A stretch of DNA of 64,000 nucleotides from Syntrophobacterales bacterium (GTDB lineage: Bacteria > Desulfobacterota > Desulfobaccia > Desulfobaccales > 0-14-0-80-60-11). Below the pieces are notes generated by a model. That model had not been told where the DNA came from. It worked only from the letters and a program-made list of their open reading frames with translations, and searched no databases. The first letter of the stretch is position 1; every line of letters begins with the position of its first letter. This document shows positions 34,901 to 44,755 of this stretch, one piece after another. The translations under genes and the position numbers were made by a program. The stretch covers positions 62,001 through 126,000 of the forward strand of contig JALNYP010000001.1 of NCBI GenBank assembly GCA_023229795.1, written 5' to 3'.

Positions 34901-37900
34901 TTTCCGGAACGACGGGGAGAGGCTTCCCCAAGACCTCTGCTTCCTTCCAGCCGAACATGCGCTCCGCGCCCGGATTCCACAACTTGATCCTGAAATCGCG
35001 ATCCAGGGTAATGATGGCCAGAGGCGACGCCTCGATCAGCGTTTGCAAGGTATGGGTGGTTTCTTTAAGGGCGTTCTCCGCCAGCTTTCTCTCAGTAATA
35101 TCCAGGGCCAGCCCCTGGAGAAACAGGGGTTGGCCATCTCTGTCATAGATCACCCTGGCTTCATCCCGGAACCAGACGATCCGGCCTGATTTGGCCAGCA
35201 GACGGTATTCGGTGGAAAAAGGCCGGTCCGATTCGACACTCCGGGTGATTTCGGCCAGCACCCGCTCCCGGTCTTCCGCATGGATCTGCTTCATCCAGGT
35301 CTTCTGACTATCGGCCCGCCATTCCGCGGGGGAAAACCCGAGAAGGGACTCGATCTGGGGACTGACATAAATTAATTCGACGCCGCCGGTGAGTGAGATG
35401 ATGTAGGTGATCGCAGGAATTTGCTCCACCAGGGTGCGATATTTGGCTTCACTATGGCGCAGGGCTTGTTCAATCTGACGGCGGACTTTAAGTTCCTGTT
35501 CCAGCGACTCATTGGCTTGTTTCAGTTGAACCGTGCGTTCCGCCACCCTGATTTCCAGGTCTTCCTTGGCCCGCCGCAGTTCCTCTTCCGCCTGGACCCG
35601 GGCGATAGCGCTCCCCACCTGGGCCGCCAGGGTCTCCAAGGCCGCCTGGGCAGTCTCCGGCACCTCTTCATACTGGTGAGAGGCGATGTTGATGGAGGCA
35701 ATGACCCGGTCCTGGTGGATGACCGGGATGATCGCCGCCGAGCCCAAACCTTCTTCGAGACCGGCCGCATCCAGGATTCCCGGCAAGTCCTGCAGCCGGG
35801 CATAGAGGGGTTTTCCCACCGTTACCAGGTAGGCGTTAACGGAATCAGCCTCATAATGCGAGACGCTTTCCACAAATTTCGGGGAAAAGCCTTGGTGATA
35901 AGTCAGGGAAAGACTGCCGGTTACCGGGTCCACCAGGTACACTCCGCCGCTGTCCAGGCCTGAAAAGCTGATGCCCGTTTCCACGCATAACCGCAGAGTC
36001 GCTTCCAAACTCACCTTGCCGCTCAGGGCCAGAGCCAAATCGCGCTGTAAACGGATGATCGCCTCGGTGCGCCGGCGTTCCTCAATCTGCTGCCGGAGTT
36101 GGGTATTGACCCACTCCAACCCGGCCGTGCGCACCGCCACCAGCCGCTCCAATTCCGCATACGCCTGGCGCCGGATATCTTCTACCTGCTTGCGTTCGGA
36201 AATATCCCGCCCCACCGCCAGCAAGAGGTTCCGGCCCCCCAGGGGAGTGAAGATCAAACTTACTTCTATCCAGAATCGCCGGCCGCGCCGGTCCTTCCCC
36301 GACCATTCGAAGAGTTGGGGGCCTTCCTCCACCGCCTTTCCCATCCACTCCCGGGCTTCCCGGATCGTGAAAGGGGGCCGGGGGCTGCAGATATCCGCCA
36401 GGTTCCAGTCACTGGCTTCTGCCGGGTCGAGCCCGCTCATTTCCCGGATCTTCCGGTTAAACTCCAGGAAATTGCCGGTCTCGGGCTCCAGAACCGCAAT
36501 GGCGTCATTGACCGCGTCGAAAATCGTATGGTATTTGGCCTCCGAGGCTTTGAGGGCCTCTTCGGCCCGCCGCCTCTCCGTGATATCCAGCAAGGTCCCC
36601 ATGATGGCCGGGCACCCCTGATATTCCACCTGGCGGGTCAACATCTCGCAGAAGATTATCGATCCATCTTTCCGGATCCCTTTAAAGTGATTTCTTGCTC
36701 CTTGCCTTTGGGCGGTAAGGCGTTGTTGTATGTTCTTGGCGATGCGGGGGCGGTCATCCGGATGCACCAGGTCCAGGGGACCCAGGTGGTCAATGACCTC
36801 ATCAGGGGCGTAGCCGAAGGCCTGGGCCAGAACCGGGTTAACGTAGCGGAAAAGCCCGTCTTGAATCAGATAAACCCCGGCCAAGGAGCCTTCGGTGACA
36901 ATGCGGTAACTGGCTTCGCTCTCTCTTAGTGCGTCTTCGACTTGTTTGCGCTCGGTGATATCCTCCTGGACCGAAATCATGTATTTCTTGCCGTTTATCT
37001 CGAGGCTACTGCACCGGGCATAGCTAAGGAGTGTGGTGCCGTCTTTTTTGCGATTTCTGACCTCACCATGCCAGCGGCCGGTCTCCAATATCTCCCCCAT
37101 TATTCCCTTGGCAACCTTTTCCTGCTCTTCCACAGAACCAGCATTAATCTTCGCCACATTTTGCCCGATTAATTCCCCTGGCAGGATGCCCAAGATGTCA
37201 TGGAACGCGGGATTGGCGTAGATTACGGTGCCATGTTCGTCAATCACGATAACGCCTTCCGCCATGCTCTCCAAGATTCGGGCCTGGGTTTGCAGGGCCT
37301 CTTCCGCCCGCTTGTGTTCCGTGATATCTACTACGGAAATCAAGACTTCCTTATAGGTTTGCTCCGATCCGGGCAGGACGTGCAACCTTAAGTGAATCCG
37401 GTTTAGCTTGCCTGTCAAGGTTGCGGTAGTGGCTTCGCTCTCAAACCGGACTTTGCCCTCGGCTATGGCAATGACAGCTTCTCTAAAGGTCTCGTAGGAC
37501 TCTTCGGAAAAAGTCGAGACCAAACTATCCAGAATTTGCTCCTTCCGCTCGGCTTCGTATATTTCCAGGGTCGCGCTGTTGACATCGATGATCTTCACCA
37601 GGCTGGCACAGTGCTGCAGTGCTTCCGGATGGTCCTTGAAGTAGGCGCGAAAATCTTGAATCCCGGCCTTCTTCAAACTCTCCAGATAGGTCTTAAGATC
37701 AGAATGATCTTCTTGCCAGAGAGCGACGGGGGAATCTTCGAACAAGGCCTGGTAGTGAATCTTGCTCTGGCGCAAGGCGTCAAAAGTTCGTTGGCGTTCG
37801 GTAATATCCAGGAGGGTGCCCACAATAGCCGGCCGCCCCTGGTATTCCACAGCCCGTCCGAAGGACTCGCAGTAAATCACCGAGCCATCTTTATGCCTGC

Positions 37901-38561
37901 CCCGGAAGGTATAGTGAGCCGCATCCAATTCACCGGACAGGCGTCGGCGAACGCTATCCTGGACCTGCGGTAAATCTTCGGGGTGGACCAGATCAAGGGG
38001 CTTTAACGTTTTGTCGAGGATTTCCTCGACGCGGTACCCAAAAGTCTGCGCAAAGGTGGGATTTACATAGACAAAGCTATCATCCTGGACGACATACACC
38101 CCGGCCAGTGACCCTTCGGTGACCATGCGATACCGGGCTTCACTCTCTTTCAGGGCCTCTGCCGCCTGTTGGCGCGCATCAATATCCCGAAGTTCGGCCA
38201 CAATGCAGTCGCGGCCGTCTAACTTAACGGGGTTCAGGTGAATTTCCACCCAGAAACAGCGTCCGGCCCGATCCCGGAGCTGGTCCTCAAAGACCTGGAG
38301 ATTGCCGGCCGCAGCTTTTTCTAACAGCTGCCGGGCCGATCCCTGGTGCGTTGCGGTCTCGCAACCCCATAAGGACATTACCCGCAGTTGCCGAGCTTCC
38401 TGCGGAGTATAACCGAACATCGCACACATCTTCCGGTTAACGTCCAGAATCTCGCCGGTCCTGGCGTCATGGATCAGGATGGCTTCGCTCAAGGTTTCGA
38501 AAATGGCCCGGTAATCAGTCTGACCGGCTTCCATGGCAGGCCCCGCCCTGGTATCGTCCAC
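31977..38561 (-). CDS. Very large soluble multi-PAS/GAF histidine kinase
   Basis: 2194 residues with no membrane segment. I count 12 PAS units (about 15-130, 143-265, 268-425, 430-550, 553-675, 680-805, 1050-1170, 1175-1295, 1300-1425, 1430-1545, 1550-1670, 1675-1795), GAF-like domains at about 850-1000 and 1805-1960, HisKA_3 with H1997 (RELHDELGQ) and a HATPase domain with an intact N-box (ESLTNIVKHA) and HDDGRGF. PAS 2 and 5, 6 and 9, and 8 and 12 are close copies, so it grew by internal duplication. Start is GTG 38561 with AAGGAG upstream. The partner regulator overlaps its end. Signals unknown; no haem or flavin motif is certain. Confidence 0.93.
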   Translation of the reverse strand: MDDTRAGPAMEAGQTDYRAIFETLSEAILIHDARTGEILDVNRKMCAMFGYTPQEARQLRVMSLWGCETATHQGSARQLLEKAAAGNLQVFEDQLRDRAGRCFWVEIHLNPVKLDGRDCIVAELRDIDARQQAAEALKESEARYRMVTEGSLAGVYVVQDDSFVYVNPTFAQTFGYRVEEILDKTLKPLDLVHPEDLPQVQDSVRRRLSGELDAAHYTFRGRHKDGSVIYCESFGRAVEYQGRPAIVGTLLDITERQRTFDALRQSKIHYQALFEDSPVALWQEDHSDLKTYLESLKKAGIQDFRAYFKDHPEALQHCASLVKIIDVNSATLEIYEAERKEQILDSLVSTFSEESYETFREAVIAIAEGKVRFESEATTATLTGKLNRIHLRLHVLPGSEQTYKEVLISVVDITEHKRAEEALQTQARILESMAEGVIVIDEHGTVIYANPAFHDILGILPGELIGQNVAKINAGSVEEQEKVAKGIMGEILETGRWHGEVRNRKKDGTTLLSYARCSSLEINGKKYMISVQEDITERKQVEDALRESEASYRIVTEGSLAGVYLIQDGLFRYVNPVLAQAFGYAPDEVIDHLGPLDLVHPDDRPRIAKNIQQRLTAQRQGARNHFKGIRKDGSIIFCEMLTRQVEYQGCPAIMGTLLDITERRRAEEALKASEAKYHTIFDAVNDAIAVLEPETGNFLEFNRKIREMSGLDPAEASDWNLADICSPRPPFTIREAREWMGKAVEEGPQLFEWSGKDRRGRRFWIEVSLIFTPLGGRNLLLAVGRDISERKQVEDIRRQAYAELERLVAVRTAGLEWVNTQLRQQIEERRRTEAIIRLQRDLALALSGKVSLEATLRLCVETGISFSGLDSGGVYLVDPVTGSLSLTYHQGFSPKFVESVSHYEADSVNAYLVTVGKPLYARLQDLPGILDAAGLEEGLGSAAIIPVIHQDRVIASINIASHQYEEVPETAQAALETLAAQVGSAIARVQAEEELRRAKEDLEIRVAERTVQLKQANESLEQELKVRRQIEQALRHSEAKYRTLVEQIPAITYIISLTGGVELIYVSPQIESLLGFSPAEWRADSQKTWMKQIHAEDRERVLAEITRSVESDRPFSTEYRLLAKSGRIVWFRDEARVIYDRDGQPLFLQGLALDITERKLAENALKETTHTLQTLIEASPLAIITLDRDFRIKLWNPGAERMFGWKEAEVLGKPLPVVPENQQAEEGGRLEQEMAGKAQSALELTRVRKDGSLLDVHLWTASLLDANGKIIGNMGILADITARKRAEEALKASEANYRAIFNGVNDGIAVVDMNTGDFLDVNQKWLELTGFRAEEAIGLNVAALCLPGSNFTPEVAYHLIQDTIRKGPQLFEWQATTKDGRPHWVEVNLKRTVINNQDRILTVVRDISERKRVEEELRRQAELLDLAHDAILVRDLDNRIVFWNSGAEETYGWRRDEALGQEAHGLLHTEFPEALEAMQNELFRQGQWQGELTHNRKDGWTIVVASRWALQRDKDGRPMAILEINRDITQRKQAEAGRARLAAILEATSDLVGTADLKGRLLYLNRAGRHMVGLGADDDISHLTVKDLQPEWADRLLLEHGCVEAIRHEVWSGETAFLGPDGREIPTSQVLIAHKNAENEVEFFSTVARDITESKRAAEALQEVNNRLRTLVEACPLAIIARNLAGQIISWNPAAERMFGWTRDEVIGGSLPTIPPGEEEASEILDQSKMEGETKLGLELRRQRRDGSLIDVSLSSAPLQDGAGHMTGTMGIIEDITERKRMEETLRKVSRALKAITECHQALIRATNEAELLNEVCRIIVEVGGYRMAWVGYAESDAAKSIRPVAQEGFADGYVEKLQLTWANQSRGRGPVGKAIRRGKPVICRDTCVDRDLAFIREEARKRGYASILALPLRDTRTFGSLAIYAVDPDAFDQEEIDLLMGLSNDLAFGIAALRARQERQRAEAALKATGQELRLLASRLLSFQEQERRRVARELHDELGQALTVLKIHLVAIEEQLSADQQPLKAGCEQMLSYIDTVIENVRRLAWDLSPSSLEDLGLSSSLGYLVDEICRNHNMQSSVVMDEIDNLFPPETKINIYRIFQESLTNIVKHARASRVEVDVHHVDGKVSFMIHDDGRGFDLSRALSRKSAKRSLGLTAMNERALMAQGSLQIASQKGYGTTITFTIPTDKHGK

Positions 38562-38612
38562 GAATCTATACTCCTTGGGGATGGTTCAATGTAAACTTTT
38601 GTTTATCGCTAA

Positions 38613-38642
38613 ATTATATACCGATATGATTAAATTTTCCAA
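38613..38642 (-). promoter_or_regulatory. Sigma70-type promoter of the giant kinase
   Basis: On the minus strand TTGGAA (complement of 38637-38642), 18-bp spacer, TATAAT (38613-38618), about 50 bp before the GTG at 38561. It overlaps the end of the gene at 38648 only slightly or not at all. Confidence 0.55.
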
Positions 38643-38647
38643 CCTAA

Positions 38648-39265
38648 TCAAGACGATGCTGGAGGAGCAGCCTTGAGCAATTCTTCGGTCACCAGGTTCA
38701 AGAGCCCCCATACCGCATCCAGGAACCAGAATCGATCCAGGTGCCCCGGGAGGGTGAAAGAAACCTGGGCCGGAAACTCTTCGTCGGCCTGCCATAAAAT
38801 TACTTCCACCATCAGGCCGGGGAAGACCTCTAAGGCAACGGCGGCATCTCCTTTAACCCTGACTTCGCCGTGCAACTTTTTCCCCGCGGCGCTAAAGCCG
38901 GCTATATCGTGACCGAAGCGCTCTTCCAAAGGCTTGCTGGGCAGGCTGTGGTGGCCCCGGAAAAAGGTGACGCCGCCGGGCAGATCCAGGGGACTGATAC
39001 CCGGGCCCAGGCTGGCGGGATCGAGCTTCAACAGATATACCAAGGCCGTGAGGCAGAGCCGGAAATCCGGCGCAGCCTCCGGGGCTTGGGCTATTTTCCC
39101 CCGCTGCCGTTTTGGGTCCAGCCACAGGGTCCGGTCCAGAAACGGCAGATAATAGCGGCCCTCTCGATATTCCACCCCGGTCCGGCTGATGATTTCCTGA
39201 GGATCGCGCTCGCCGAGATCTTTCCAGAGCTCCTCGCTGACCTCGTTGCAGGTTTCATACGCCAT
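38648..39265 (-). CDS. DUF3786 domain protein
   Basis: A 205-residue protein from ATG 39265, chosen for its strong ribosome binding site (GGAGGT, 6 bp before). Ending motifs such as GGVTFFRGHHSLP, FERFGHD-like and DRFWFLDAVWGLLNLVTEELL resemble DUF3786, a family of anaerobe proteins of unknown role, sometimes associated with corrinoid or metal proteins. No cysteine cluster or signal is present. An in-frame ATG at 39334 is a less likely start. Divergent from the acyl-CoA synthetase gene. Confidence 0.6.
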   Translation of the reverse strand: MAYETCNEVSEELWKDLGERDPQEIISRTGVEYREGRYYLPFLDRTLWLDPKRQRGKIAQAPEAAPDFRLCLTALVYLLKLDPASLGPGISPLDLPGGVTFFRGHHSLPSKPLEERFGHDIAGFSAAGKKLHGEVRVKGDAAVALEVFPGLMVEVILWQADEEFPAQVSFTLPGHLDRFWFLDAVWGLLNLVTEELLKAAPPASS

Positions 39266-39438
39266 GTCTGACCTCCGAGATGCCAAGGTTTGCTGAAAGT
39301 TCGCCATTGAGCGGAGGTGGTTAGGGGCCGGCAACCTCGAGGCTACCCCGCTTCGGGCTCCTATTAGAGGATTGTCAAGATTAGCCTCATGTTATATTTA
39401 TTATAAAAACCTCAAAAAATCTCAACTATAGGCGGAAC

Positions 39439-41526
39439 ATGCAAAAATTCTTTTATCCCCGCAGCGTAGCCGTGGTGGGAGTCTCCGAAGCGCCTACCAA
39501 CCTGGCCCAGGGCATTGTCGCCAATCTGCTGCACTTCAAGTATCAGGGGAAAATTTTTCTGGTGGGACGCCGGCCCGGCACCACCTATGGTCTTCCTATC
39601 TTTCCGGGATTGTCTGATCTGCCGGAGAAAGTGGACCTGGTAACCATCCTGGCCCCGGCCAAGGTCGTCCCCGCCCTGGTGCGGGAATGCGGCGAACTGG
39701 GGATTTCCCGGGTAGTGGTGGAATCCGCCGGATTCTCGGAACTGAGCGAAGCCGGGAGTGATCTGGAAGAGGAGGTGCAAGCTGCCCTGCGCCAATACGG
39801 CATCCGCCTGGTAGGTCCCAATGGCCTGGGTCTGGTCAACCTGGAGATCGGCCTGGCCCTCCCCTTCGCCCAGATGGCTCCCGACCTCCGCAAAGGGCGC
39901 ATTTCGATCATTGCCCAAAGCGGTGGAGTGGCCACGCATATGTTGGCCTGGATGAACAAGGAGGGGTTGGGCCTCAATAAATTTTTAAGCCTGGGCAATA
40001 AACTCAATGTGGGCGAAAACGAGGCCCTGGAGTATCTCCTGGAGGACCCGGGCACCGAGGCCATTTACGTTTACCTGGAAGGCCTCCAAGACGGCCGGGG
40101 CCTCCTGGCGGCGGCCGCCCAGGCCACCAAGCCCGTTTATTTGCACCTGGCCAACGTGGGGCCCGAGACTGCCGCCATTGCCCATTCCCATACCGCTTCA
40201 CTGACCACAGATGAGCGGGTCTTGGAGGCCGCCTGCCGGCAAAGCCGGATTACCCGGGTGAAGACCCAGTCCGAGTTTCTGAATGCCGCCAGGCTGGTAG
40301 GCCAACCGGCGGTGAAGGGCAATCGCCTGGTGGTGTTCTCCCGCAGCGGCGGCGAGGCGGTGGTCGCGGCTTATGCCTGCCGCCAATGGGGCTTCACTCT
40401 GCCGCCCCTGTCCGACCGCCTGGCGCAGATAATCAGGGAACGCTCCCGGGCCGGGGTGATCAACCCCACCAACCCGATCGACCTGGGGGACGTGTTCGAT
40501 TTCACCCTTTACACCGACATCATGGCTGCGGTGTGCCGGGATCCCGAGGTGGACGCGGTGCTGTTCAATTACGGTCCCCTGGCGGACTTTGAGCGCGAGG
40601 CCGGCCGGGAGATGGCCCGGCGCATGCTGGAACTGGGCCGGGAAGCCCAAAAACCCGTGGCCGTTACCCTGTTATGCACCCTGGAGGAAGAAGATTATCT
40701 CCGGGACACCCTGGGGGTGCCGCCCTTCTATTTCCCCGAGGACGCGGTGCAGGCCCTGGCCCTCAGCCGGGACCAGGCCGCCCGGGCAGAAATCCTGGCT
40801 CCGGCGGAGCCGCCGCCTTTGCCGGAGACTGCCGCCATTTCCGGCCTGCTGGCGAACTCCGGGTCAGGCGACTTCCTGGCCCTGTCCCAGGCCCTGTCCG
40901 TGACCGCGGCCCTGGGCCTGCCCGCGCCTCCCTGGGAGGCCGTCACCACTGCGGCAAACGCCGCGGCCGCGGCCACCTGCCTGGGATTTCCGGTGGTGCT
41001 CAAATTGTCGGCCTCCAGCCTGGTGCACAAGACCGAGGCCGGCGCCGTCATCTTGAACCTGGAAGATGCAGCCGCGGTGGAGGAGGCTTTTGCCCGGCTG
41101 GCAACGGTGGCCCAGAAATATCTGCCTGCCGGCGAGCCCTGGCAGGTAGTGGTCATGTCCCAGGTGGCCGGTGGCCGGGAGGTGCTCCTGGGAGCCCGCC
41201 GGGATGACTCCTTCGGCCCGGTGGTGGCCTTCGGCGCCGGAGGCGTGGATACCGAAATCCTGGATGATGTCTCCCTCCGGGTTGCCCCGCTAAACCCGGC
41301 CCAGGCCCGGGAACTCGTGGCGGAAACCCGCATCGGACGTATCCTGGCGGGCACCCGGGGCCAGCCCGCGGCCGACCTGGACAGCCTGAACCGGGCGTTA
41401 GCGGCCCTGTCCCAACTGATGATGCAGTTCCCCGCCATCCAAGAGGTGGACCTCAACCCGGTCCGGCTCTTCCCGGGACAGCCGGGGCTGGTGGCCCTGG
41501 ACGCCCGGATTCGGGTCGGAGTTTAG
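39439..41526 (+). CDS. ADP-forming acyl-CoA synthetase (acetate-CoA ligase, ACD family)
   Basis: A 695-residue fused-subunit ACD: a CoA-binding domain ([15 protein letters not shown]), succinyl-CoA-ligase-like domains with the phosphohistidine region ([12 protein letters not shown]), and a C-terminal ATP-grasp domain from about residue 480 ([21 protein letters not shown]...DLNPVRL). It interconverts acyl-CoA + ADP + phosphate with acid + CoA + ATP, recovering ATP by substrate-level phosphorylation. Organic acid range unknown. Followed by a TauE/SafE permease gene 5 bp downstream, which may carry an anion linked to this reaction. Confidence 0.9.
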   Translation: MQKFFYPRSVAVVGVSEAPTNLAQGIVANLLHFKYQGKIFLVGRRPGTTYGLPIFPGLSDLPEKVDLVTILAPAKVVPALVRECGELGISRVVVESAGFSELSEAGSDLEEEVQAALRQYGIRLVGPNGLGLVNLEIGLALPFAQMAPDLRKGRISIIAQSGGVATHMLAWMNKEGLGLNKFLSLGNKLNVGENEALEYLLEDPGTEAIYVYLEGLQDGRGLLAAAAQATKPVYLHLANVGPETAAIAHSHTASLTTDERVLEAACRQSRITRVKTQSEFLNAARLVGQPAVKGNRLVVFSRSGGEAVVAAYACRQWGFTLPPLSDRLAQIIRERSRAGVINPTNPIDLGDVFDFTLYTDIMAAVCRDPEVDAVLFNYGPLADFEREAGREMARRMLELGREAQKPVAVTLLCTLEEEDYLRDTLGVPPFYFPEDAVQALALSRDQAARAEILAPAEPPPLPETAAISGLLANSGSGDFLALSQALSVTAALGLPAPPWEAVTTAANAAAAATCLGFPVVLKLSASSLVHKTEAGAVILNLEDAAAVEEAFARLATVAQKYLPAGEPWQVVVMSQVAGGREVLLGARRDDSFGPVVAFGAGGVDTEILDDVSLRVAPLNPAQARELVAETRIGRILAGTRGQPAADLDSLNRALAALSQLMMQFPAIQEVDLNPVRLFPGQPGLVALDARIRVGV

Positions 41527-41530
41527 GATA

Positions 41531-42292
41531 ATGAGCGGGCTTGAGTTTGTGCTGGTGGGGCTGGCCGCAGTCGTAGGGGGGGCGGTGAACGCCCTGGCCG
41601 GCGGCGGCACCCTGATAACCTTTCCGATGCTCACCGCGGTGGGCATCCCGACGGTCGCGGCTAACATCACCAATACGGTAGCGCTCTGCCCGGGCTACCT
41701 GGGGGGGACCTTCGCCCAGTTGGGCGACCTGCGCGGCCATGAGCGCCGGGTGTTGCTGCTGGCGCCGGTGGGGGTCCTGGGCGGCATCGCCGGCGGCATT
41801 TTGCTTTTAAATACCGGCGAGCACGCCTTTCGGGCCATGGTGCCGTACCTGATCCTGCTCGCCACGGCCCTCCTGGCCGTCCAAGACCGGCTGCGGACCT
41901 GGATCGTGCGCCGGGCCGAACGGCGCGGCGCGGGAACCCCGCACGAGGCCTGGACCGTGCTGCCCGTGGGGCTGGCTTCCATCTACGGGGGCTATTTCGG
42001 CGCGGGGCTCAGCGTTATCGTGCTGGCGGTCCTGGGCCTGGTGCTGGAAGACAGCCTGACCCGTTTGAACGCCTTAAAGCAGCTCCTGGCGTTTTGCATC
42101 AATATCGCCGCGGCCATCTTTTTCCTGTTTTCAGGGCAGGTGGTGTGGCCGGCGATGCTGGTGATGGCGGTCGGGGCGCTGGCGGGCGGCGCCTTGGGCG
42201 GCCGCCTGGCAGGCCGGATTCGACCGGAGACGCTGCGCCGCATCGTCGTGATCGCCGGGGTCGTGATCGCCGTGATCTATTTTATCCACTGA
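41531..42292 (+). CDS. TauE/SafE-family sulfite/anion exporter
   Basis: A 253-residue membrane protein with about eight hydrophobic helices and the family start [18 protein letters not shown]. TauE/SafE proteins move small sulfur or organic anions such as sulfite, sulfoacetate or taurine products. The ATG follows AGGATA (weak but close ribosome binding site), 5 bp after the acyl-CoA synthetase stop. Substrate is unknown. Confidence 0.88.
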   Translation: MSGLEFVLVGLAAVVGGAVNALAGGGTLITFPMLTAVGIPTVAANITNTVALCPGYLGGTFAQLGDLRGHERRVLLLAPVGVLGGIAGGILLLNTGEHAFRAMVPYLILLATALLAVQDRLRTWIVRRAERRGAGTPHEAWTVLPVGLASIYGGYFGAGLSVIVLAVLGLVLEDSLTRLNALKQLLAFCINIAAAIFFLFSGQVVWPAMLVMAVGALAGGALGGRLAGRIRPETLRRIVVIAGVVIAVIYFIH

Positions 42293-42357
42293 GAGCATCG
42301 ATGAAAATTTTATGGCCCGTCTCATAAGCCGCAATTTTTTGGAGCAGGTGCATAAAC

Positions 42358-43164
42358 GTGACAAGCCTTTTGATCGGTCTGATCGCAGGAATCTTTGGCG
42401 GGCTGGTGGGTCTGGGTGGCGGAGTCATCATGATTCCCCTGATGGTGCGGTGCTTTAAATTCAACCAGCACCAGGCCCACGGTACCAGCCTGATGGCTCT
42501 GGTGTTCACCGGGCTTTCCGGGGCGCTGACTTATTACCTGAACGGCTCAGTCGATGTCGTGGCCGCTCTGCTGTTGGCCGCGGCGGCCATCCTTACCGCC
42601 CGCTTCGGTGCCCTCTATGCTCATGCCCTGCCGGAATGGCGGCTGAAGCGGGCCTTCGGTTTTTTCATGATTTTCGTCTCCCTCCTGCTCCTATCCAAAC
42701 CCTATCTTGCCCATTTGGCTTTTCTCTCCCACCCGGCCACCGGCTGGGTCAAGGTTTTGGCGCTCTTGGCCAGTGGGGCGCTGGCGGGCTTTCTCTCGGG
42801 GATGATGGGCGTGGGGGGCGGTTCTATCATGGTGCCGGCCCTGGTGTTGCTGGTAGGGTTAAGCCAATATTCGGCCCAGGGCAGCTCTCTTCTGGCCATG
42901 GTCCCAGCCGGGAGCGTGGGCGCCTATACCCATTGGCGATTGGGCAACGTGGTAACCCAGGTCTTGCCTGCCCTCATTATCGGCATTTTAGTGGGGACCT
43001 TTCTGGGGGGCAACCTGGCGCACCTTTTGAGCGAAGCCAACCTGAGGCTGATTTTTGCCGCGGTGCTCATCTGGCTGGGAAGCCGGGACATTAGGAAGGC
43101 CATGCGCCTCAAAACCTCCCTGGCCTCGACCCCGGTCAGCGTGGACGGTCCGATAATATCTTAA
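42358..43164 (+). CDS. Second TauE/SafE-family permease
   Basis: A 268-residue paralogue with two matching halves, each with a G-rich signature (GGLVGLGGGVIMIPLMV and GMMGVGGGSIMVPALV). Start is GTG at 42358. It lies 65 bp after the first permease and 5 bp before the sirtuin. Being only moderately like its neighbour, it probably carries a different anion. Confidence 0.88.
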   Translation: MTSLLIGLIAGIFGGLVGLGGGVIMIPLMVRCFKFNQHQAHGTSLMALVFTGLSGALTYYLNGSVDVVAALLLAAAAILTARFGALYAHALPEWRLKRAFGFFMIFVSLLLLSKPYLAHLAFLSHPATGWVKVLALLASGALAGFLSGMMGVGGGSIMVPALVLLVGLSQYSAQGSSLLAMVPAGSVGAYTHWRLGNVVTQVLPALIIGILVGTFLGGNLAHLLSEANLRLIFAAVLIWLGSRDIRKAMRLKTSLASTPVSVDGPIIS

Positions 43165-43168
43165 GCCC

Positions 43169-43915
43169 ATGAAAGCCAAGACGAAAGAGATTACCCCGGC
43201 AGGGTTGGCGGCGCTTATCCGCCGGCACCCCCGGGTAGTGGCGCTCACCGGGGCAGGCATCTCGGTGGAGTCGGGCATCCCCAGCTTCAGGGGCGCGGGG
43301 GGCCTGTGGGACCGCTTCGATCCCATGGAATTCGCCCATATCCGGGCCTTTCGCCGGAACCCGGCCAAGGTCTGGCAGCTCTTGAGCGAGATGGACGACA
43401 CCATCAGCCGGGCCCGGCCCAATCCGGCCCATTACGCCCTGGCGGCCCTGGAGGCCAAGGGGTTTCTGACCGGCATCATCACCCAGAACGTGGACAACCT
43501 GCACCAGGCCGCGGGGTCGCGGCGGGTGGTGGAGTACCACGGCAACGCCCTCAGGTTCGTGTGCGACACCTGCAAGGGCCTTCACCCCCGGGAGAGCCTG
43601 GATTTTTTCCATCCTCCCCTGTATTGCCTGTGCGGCGGGCTGATCCGGCCCGACGTGGTCTTCTTCGGGGAGGCGATTCCGGCCCGGGCCGAGGAAGAGG
43701 CGGAGGACCTGGCCCAGCACTGCGACCTGCTCCTGGTCATCGGCACCTCGGGGGAGGTGGCCCCCGCCAGCTATATCCCGGCCATCGCCAGGGAGTGGCA
43801 GGCCGTGATCGTGGAGAACAACCTGGAGCCCACCCGCCTGACCTACTCGATCGCCGACCACTTTTTGCCGGGCTCGGCGGGCAAATTGTTGCCCCTGGTT
43901 CTGCAAGAGCTTTGA
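43169..43915 (+). CDS. cobB: NAD-dependent protein deacylase (sirtuin)
   Basis: A 248-residue Sir2-family enzyme: GAGISVESGIPSFRG for NAD binding, ITQNVDNLHQAAG, the catalytic His in EYHGN, a four-cysteine zinc site (CDTC and CLCG) and GTSGEVAPAS. It removes acyl groups from lysines using NAD. It starts 5 bp after the second TauE/SafE gene. Being next to an ACD acyl-CoA synthetase is suggestive, as CobB often activates acyl-CoA synthetases. Confidence 0.92.
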   Translation: MKAKTKEITPAGLAALIRRHPRVVALTGAGISVESGIPSFRGAGGLWDRFDPMEFAHIRAFRRNPAKVWQLLSEMDDTISRARPNPAHYALAALEAKGFLTGIITQNVDNLHQAAGSRRVVEYHGNALRFVCDTCKGLHPRESLDFFHPPLYCLCGGLIRPDVVFFGEAIPARAEEEAEDLAQHCDLLLVIGTSGEVAPASYIPAIAREWQAVIVENNLEPTRLTYSIADHFLPGSAGKLLPLVLQEL

Positions 43916-44636
43916 GAGGGTTTTCGGTTTTCGGTTAAAAGAAACCTGATATCCACAACTTACCCTAAAGGTTTTAGCATCCCACCTTTGGCTGTCCTCC
44001 GGAACGGCGTAAATAATCCTCAACTTATGGAAATTTAAGGGGTTTCACGACGCCCAACCTGACCCGCAGGGCCAGGCTGAAGCGGCCTAACAGTGAGTTT
44101 AGGTGATTTAAGCGGCACTTTTGAGCCCAAAAAATAAACTTTTGTTTCATAGATCCTCAAAAAGGCGGGGCTGACCCGGACTCGAAGCGGGACGCGGCCG
44201 CTGAGGGGCCGGATATTTCCGGACCCTGACCACTCTGTACCGGACTTTGGGCCGCTTCGTCCCGCAAGGCAACCGTAGCGCAGATAAGCTATTATCCAAT
44301 TAATCCAGCATTTGTCTTTTCTCCCGAAAGATTGTTCCGCATCCGGCGAAAAAAGCGGCCGCCACGGGCCATAGGTGCGGCTGGGACTACAGTGAGACAG
44401 GCCATGCCGCATCATACCGCCTGGTTTCGGAGGGAAGACAGCGCTGATAGGAAGGATGACTGGCTTTGGGAGCTCTTCACGGATAGAGATTCAACTTTCG
44501 CTCTCGCCGACGTGAACGCGGTATGAAAACGGTTTGCATACTGCATATGCATACCATGGCTGGTCAAAAATGTGCGTTTTCGGATGGTTTCGGATATTGC
44601 TTTTCTGCGCTAAAACTGGTTAAATCCCTTGAAAAA
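43916..44636. other. Long intergenic region before tRNA-Thr
   Basis: 720 bp without a credible gene. It contains GCGGGACG (44187-44194) pairing with CGTCCCGC (44258-44265), enclosing a CCGGATATTTCCGG palindrome. TGCATATGCA occurs near 44543. Composition becomes mixed and then AT-richer toward the tRNA. Holds the tRNA promoter; nothing else recognised. Confidence 0.4.
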
Positions 44637-44711
44637 GCCGGCATAGCTCAGTGGTAGAGCAGCTGATTCGTAATCAGCAGGTCTGGGGTTCAAATCCCCA
44701 TGCCGGCTCCA
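44637..44711 (+). tRNA. tRNA-Thr (anticodon CGT), CCA encoded
   Basis: Full cloverleaf: acceptor GCCGGCA/TGCCGGC (44637-44643, 44701-44707), D arm GCTCAGTGGTAGAGC, anticodon stem GCTGA/TCAGC with loop TTCGTAA (anticodon CGT at 44669-44671), T arm GGGGTTCAAATCCCC, discriminator U and an encoded CCA. Reads ACG codons. Upstream on the plus strand is the long non-coding region. Confidence 0.97.
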
Positions 44712-44755
44712 GATCTGATGGGGGGAATCCGTGGGCGGGTTTAGGAGCTTTTAGA

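Noticed and set aside
44035..44415. A 126-residue minus-strand ORF in the long intergenic region
   Set aside because: No ribosome binding site, no motif and mixed composition; the region has inverted repeats instead.
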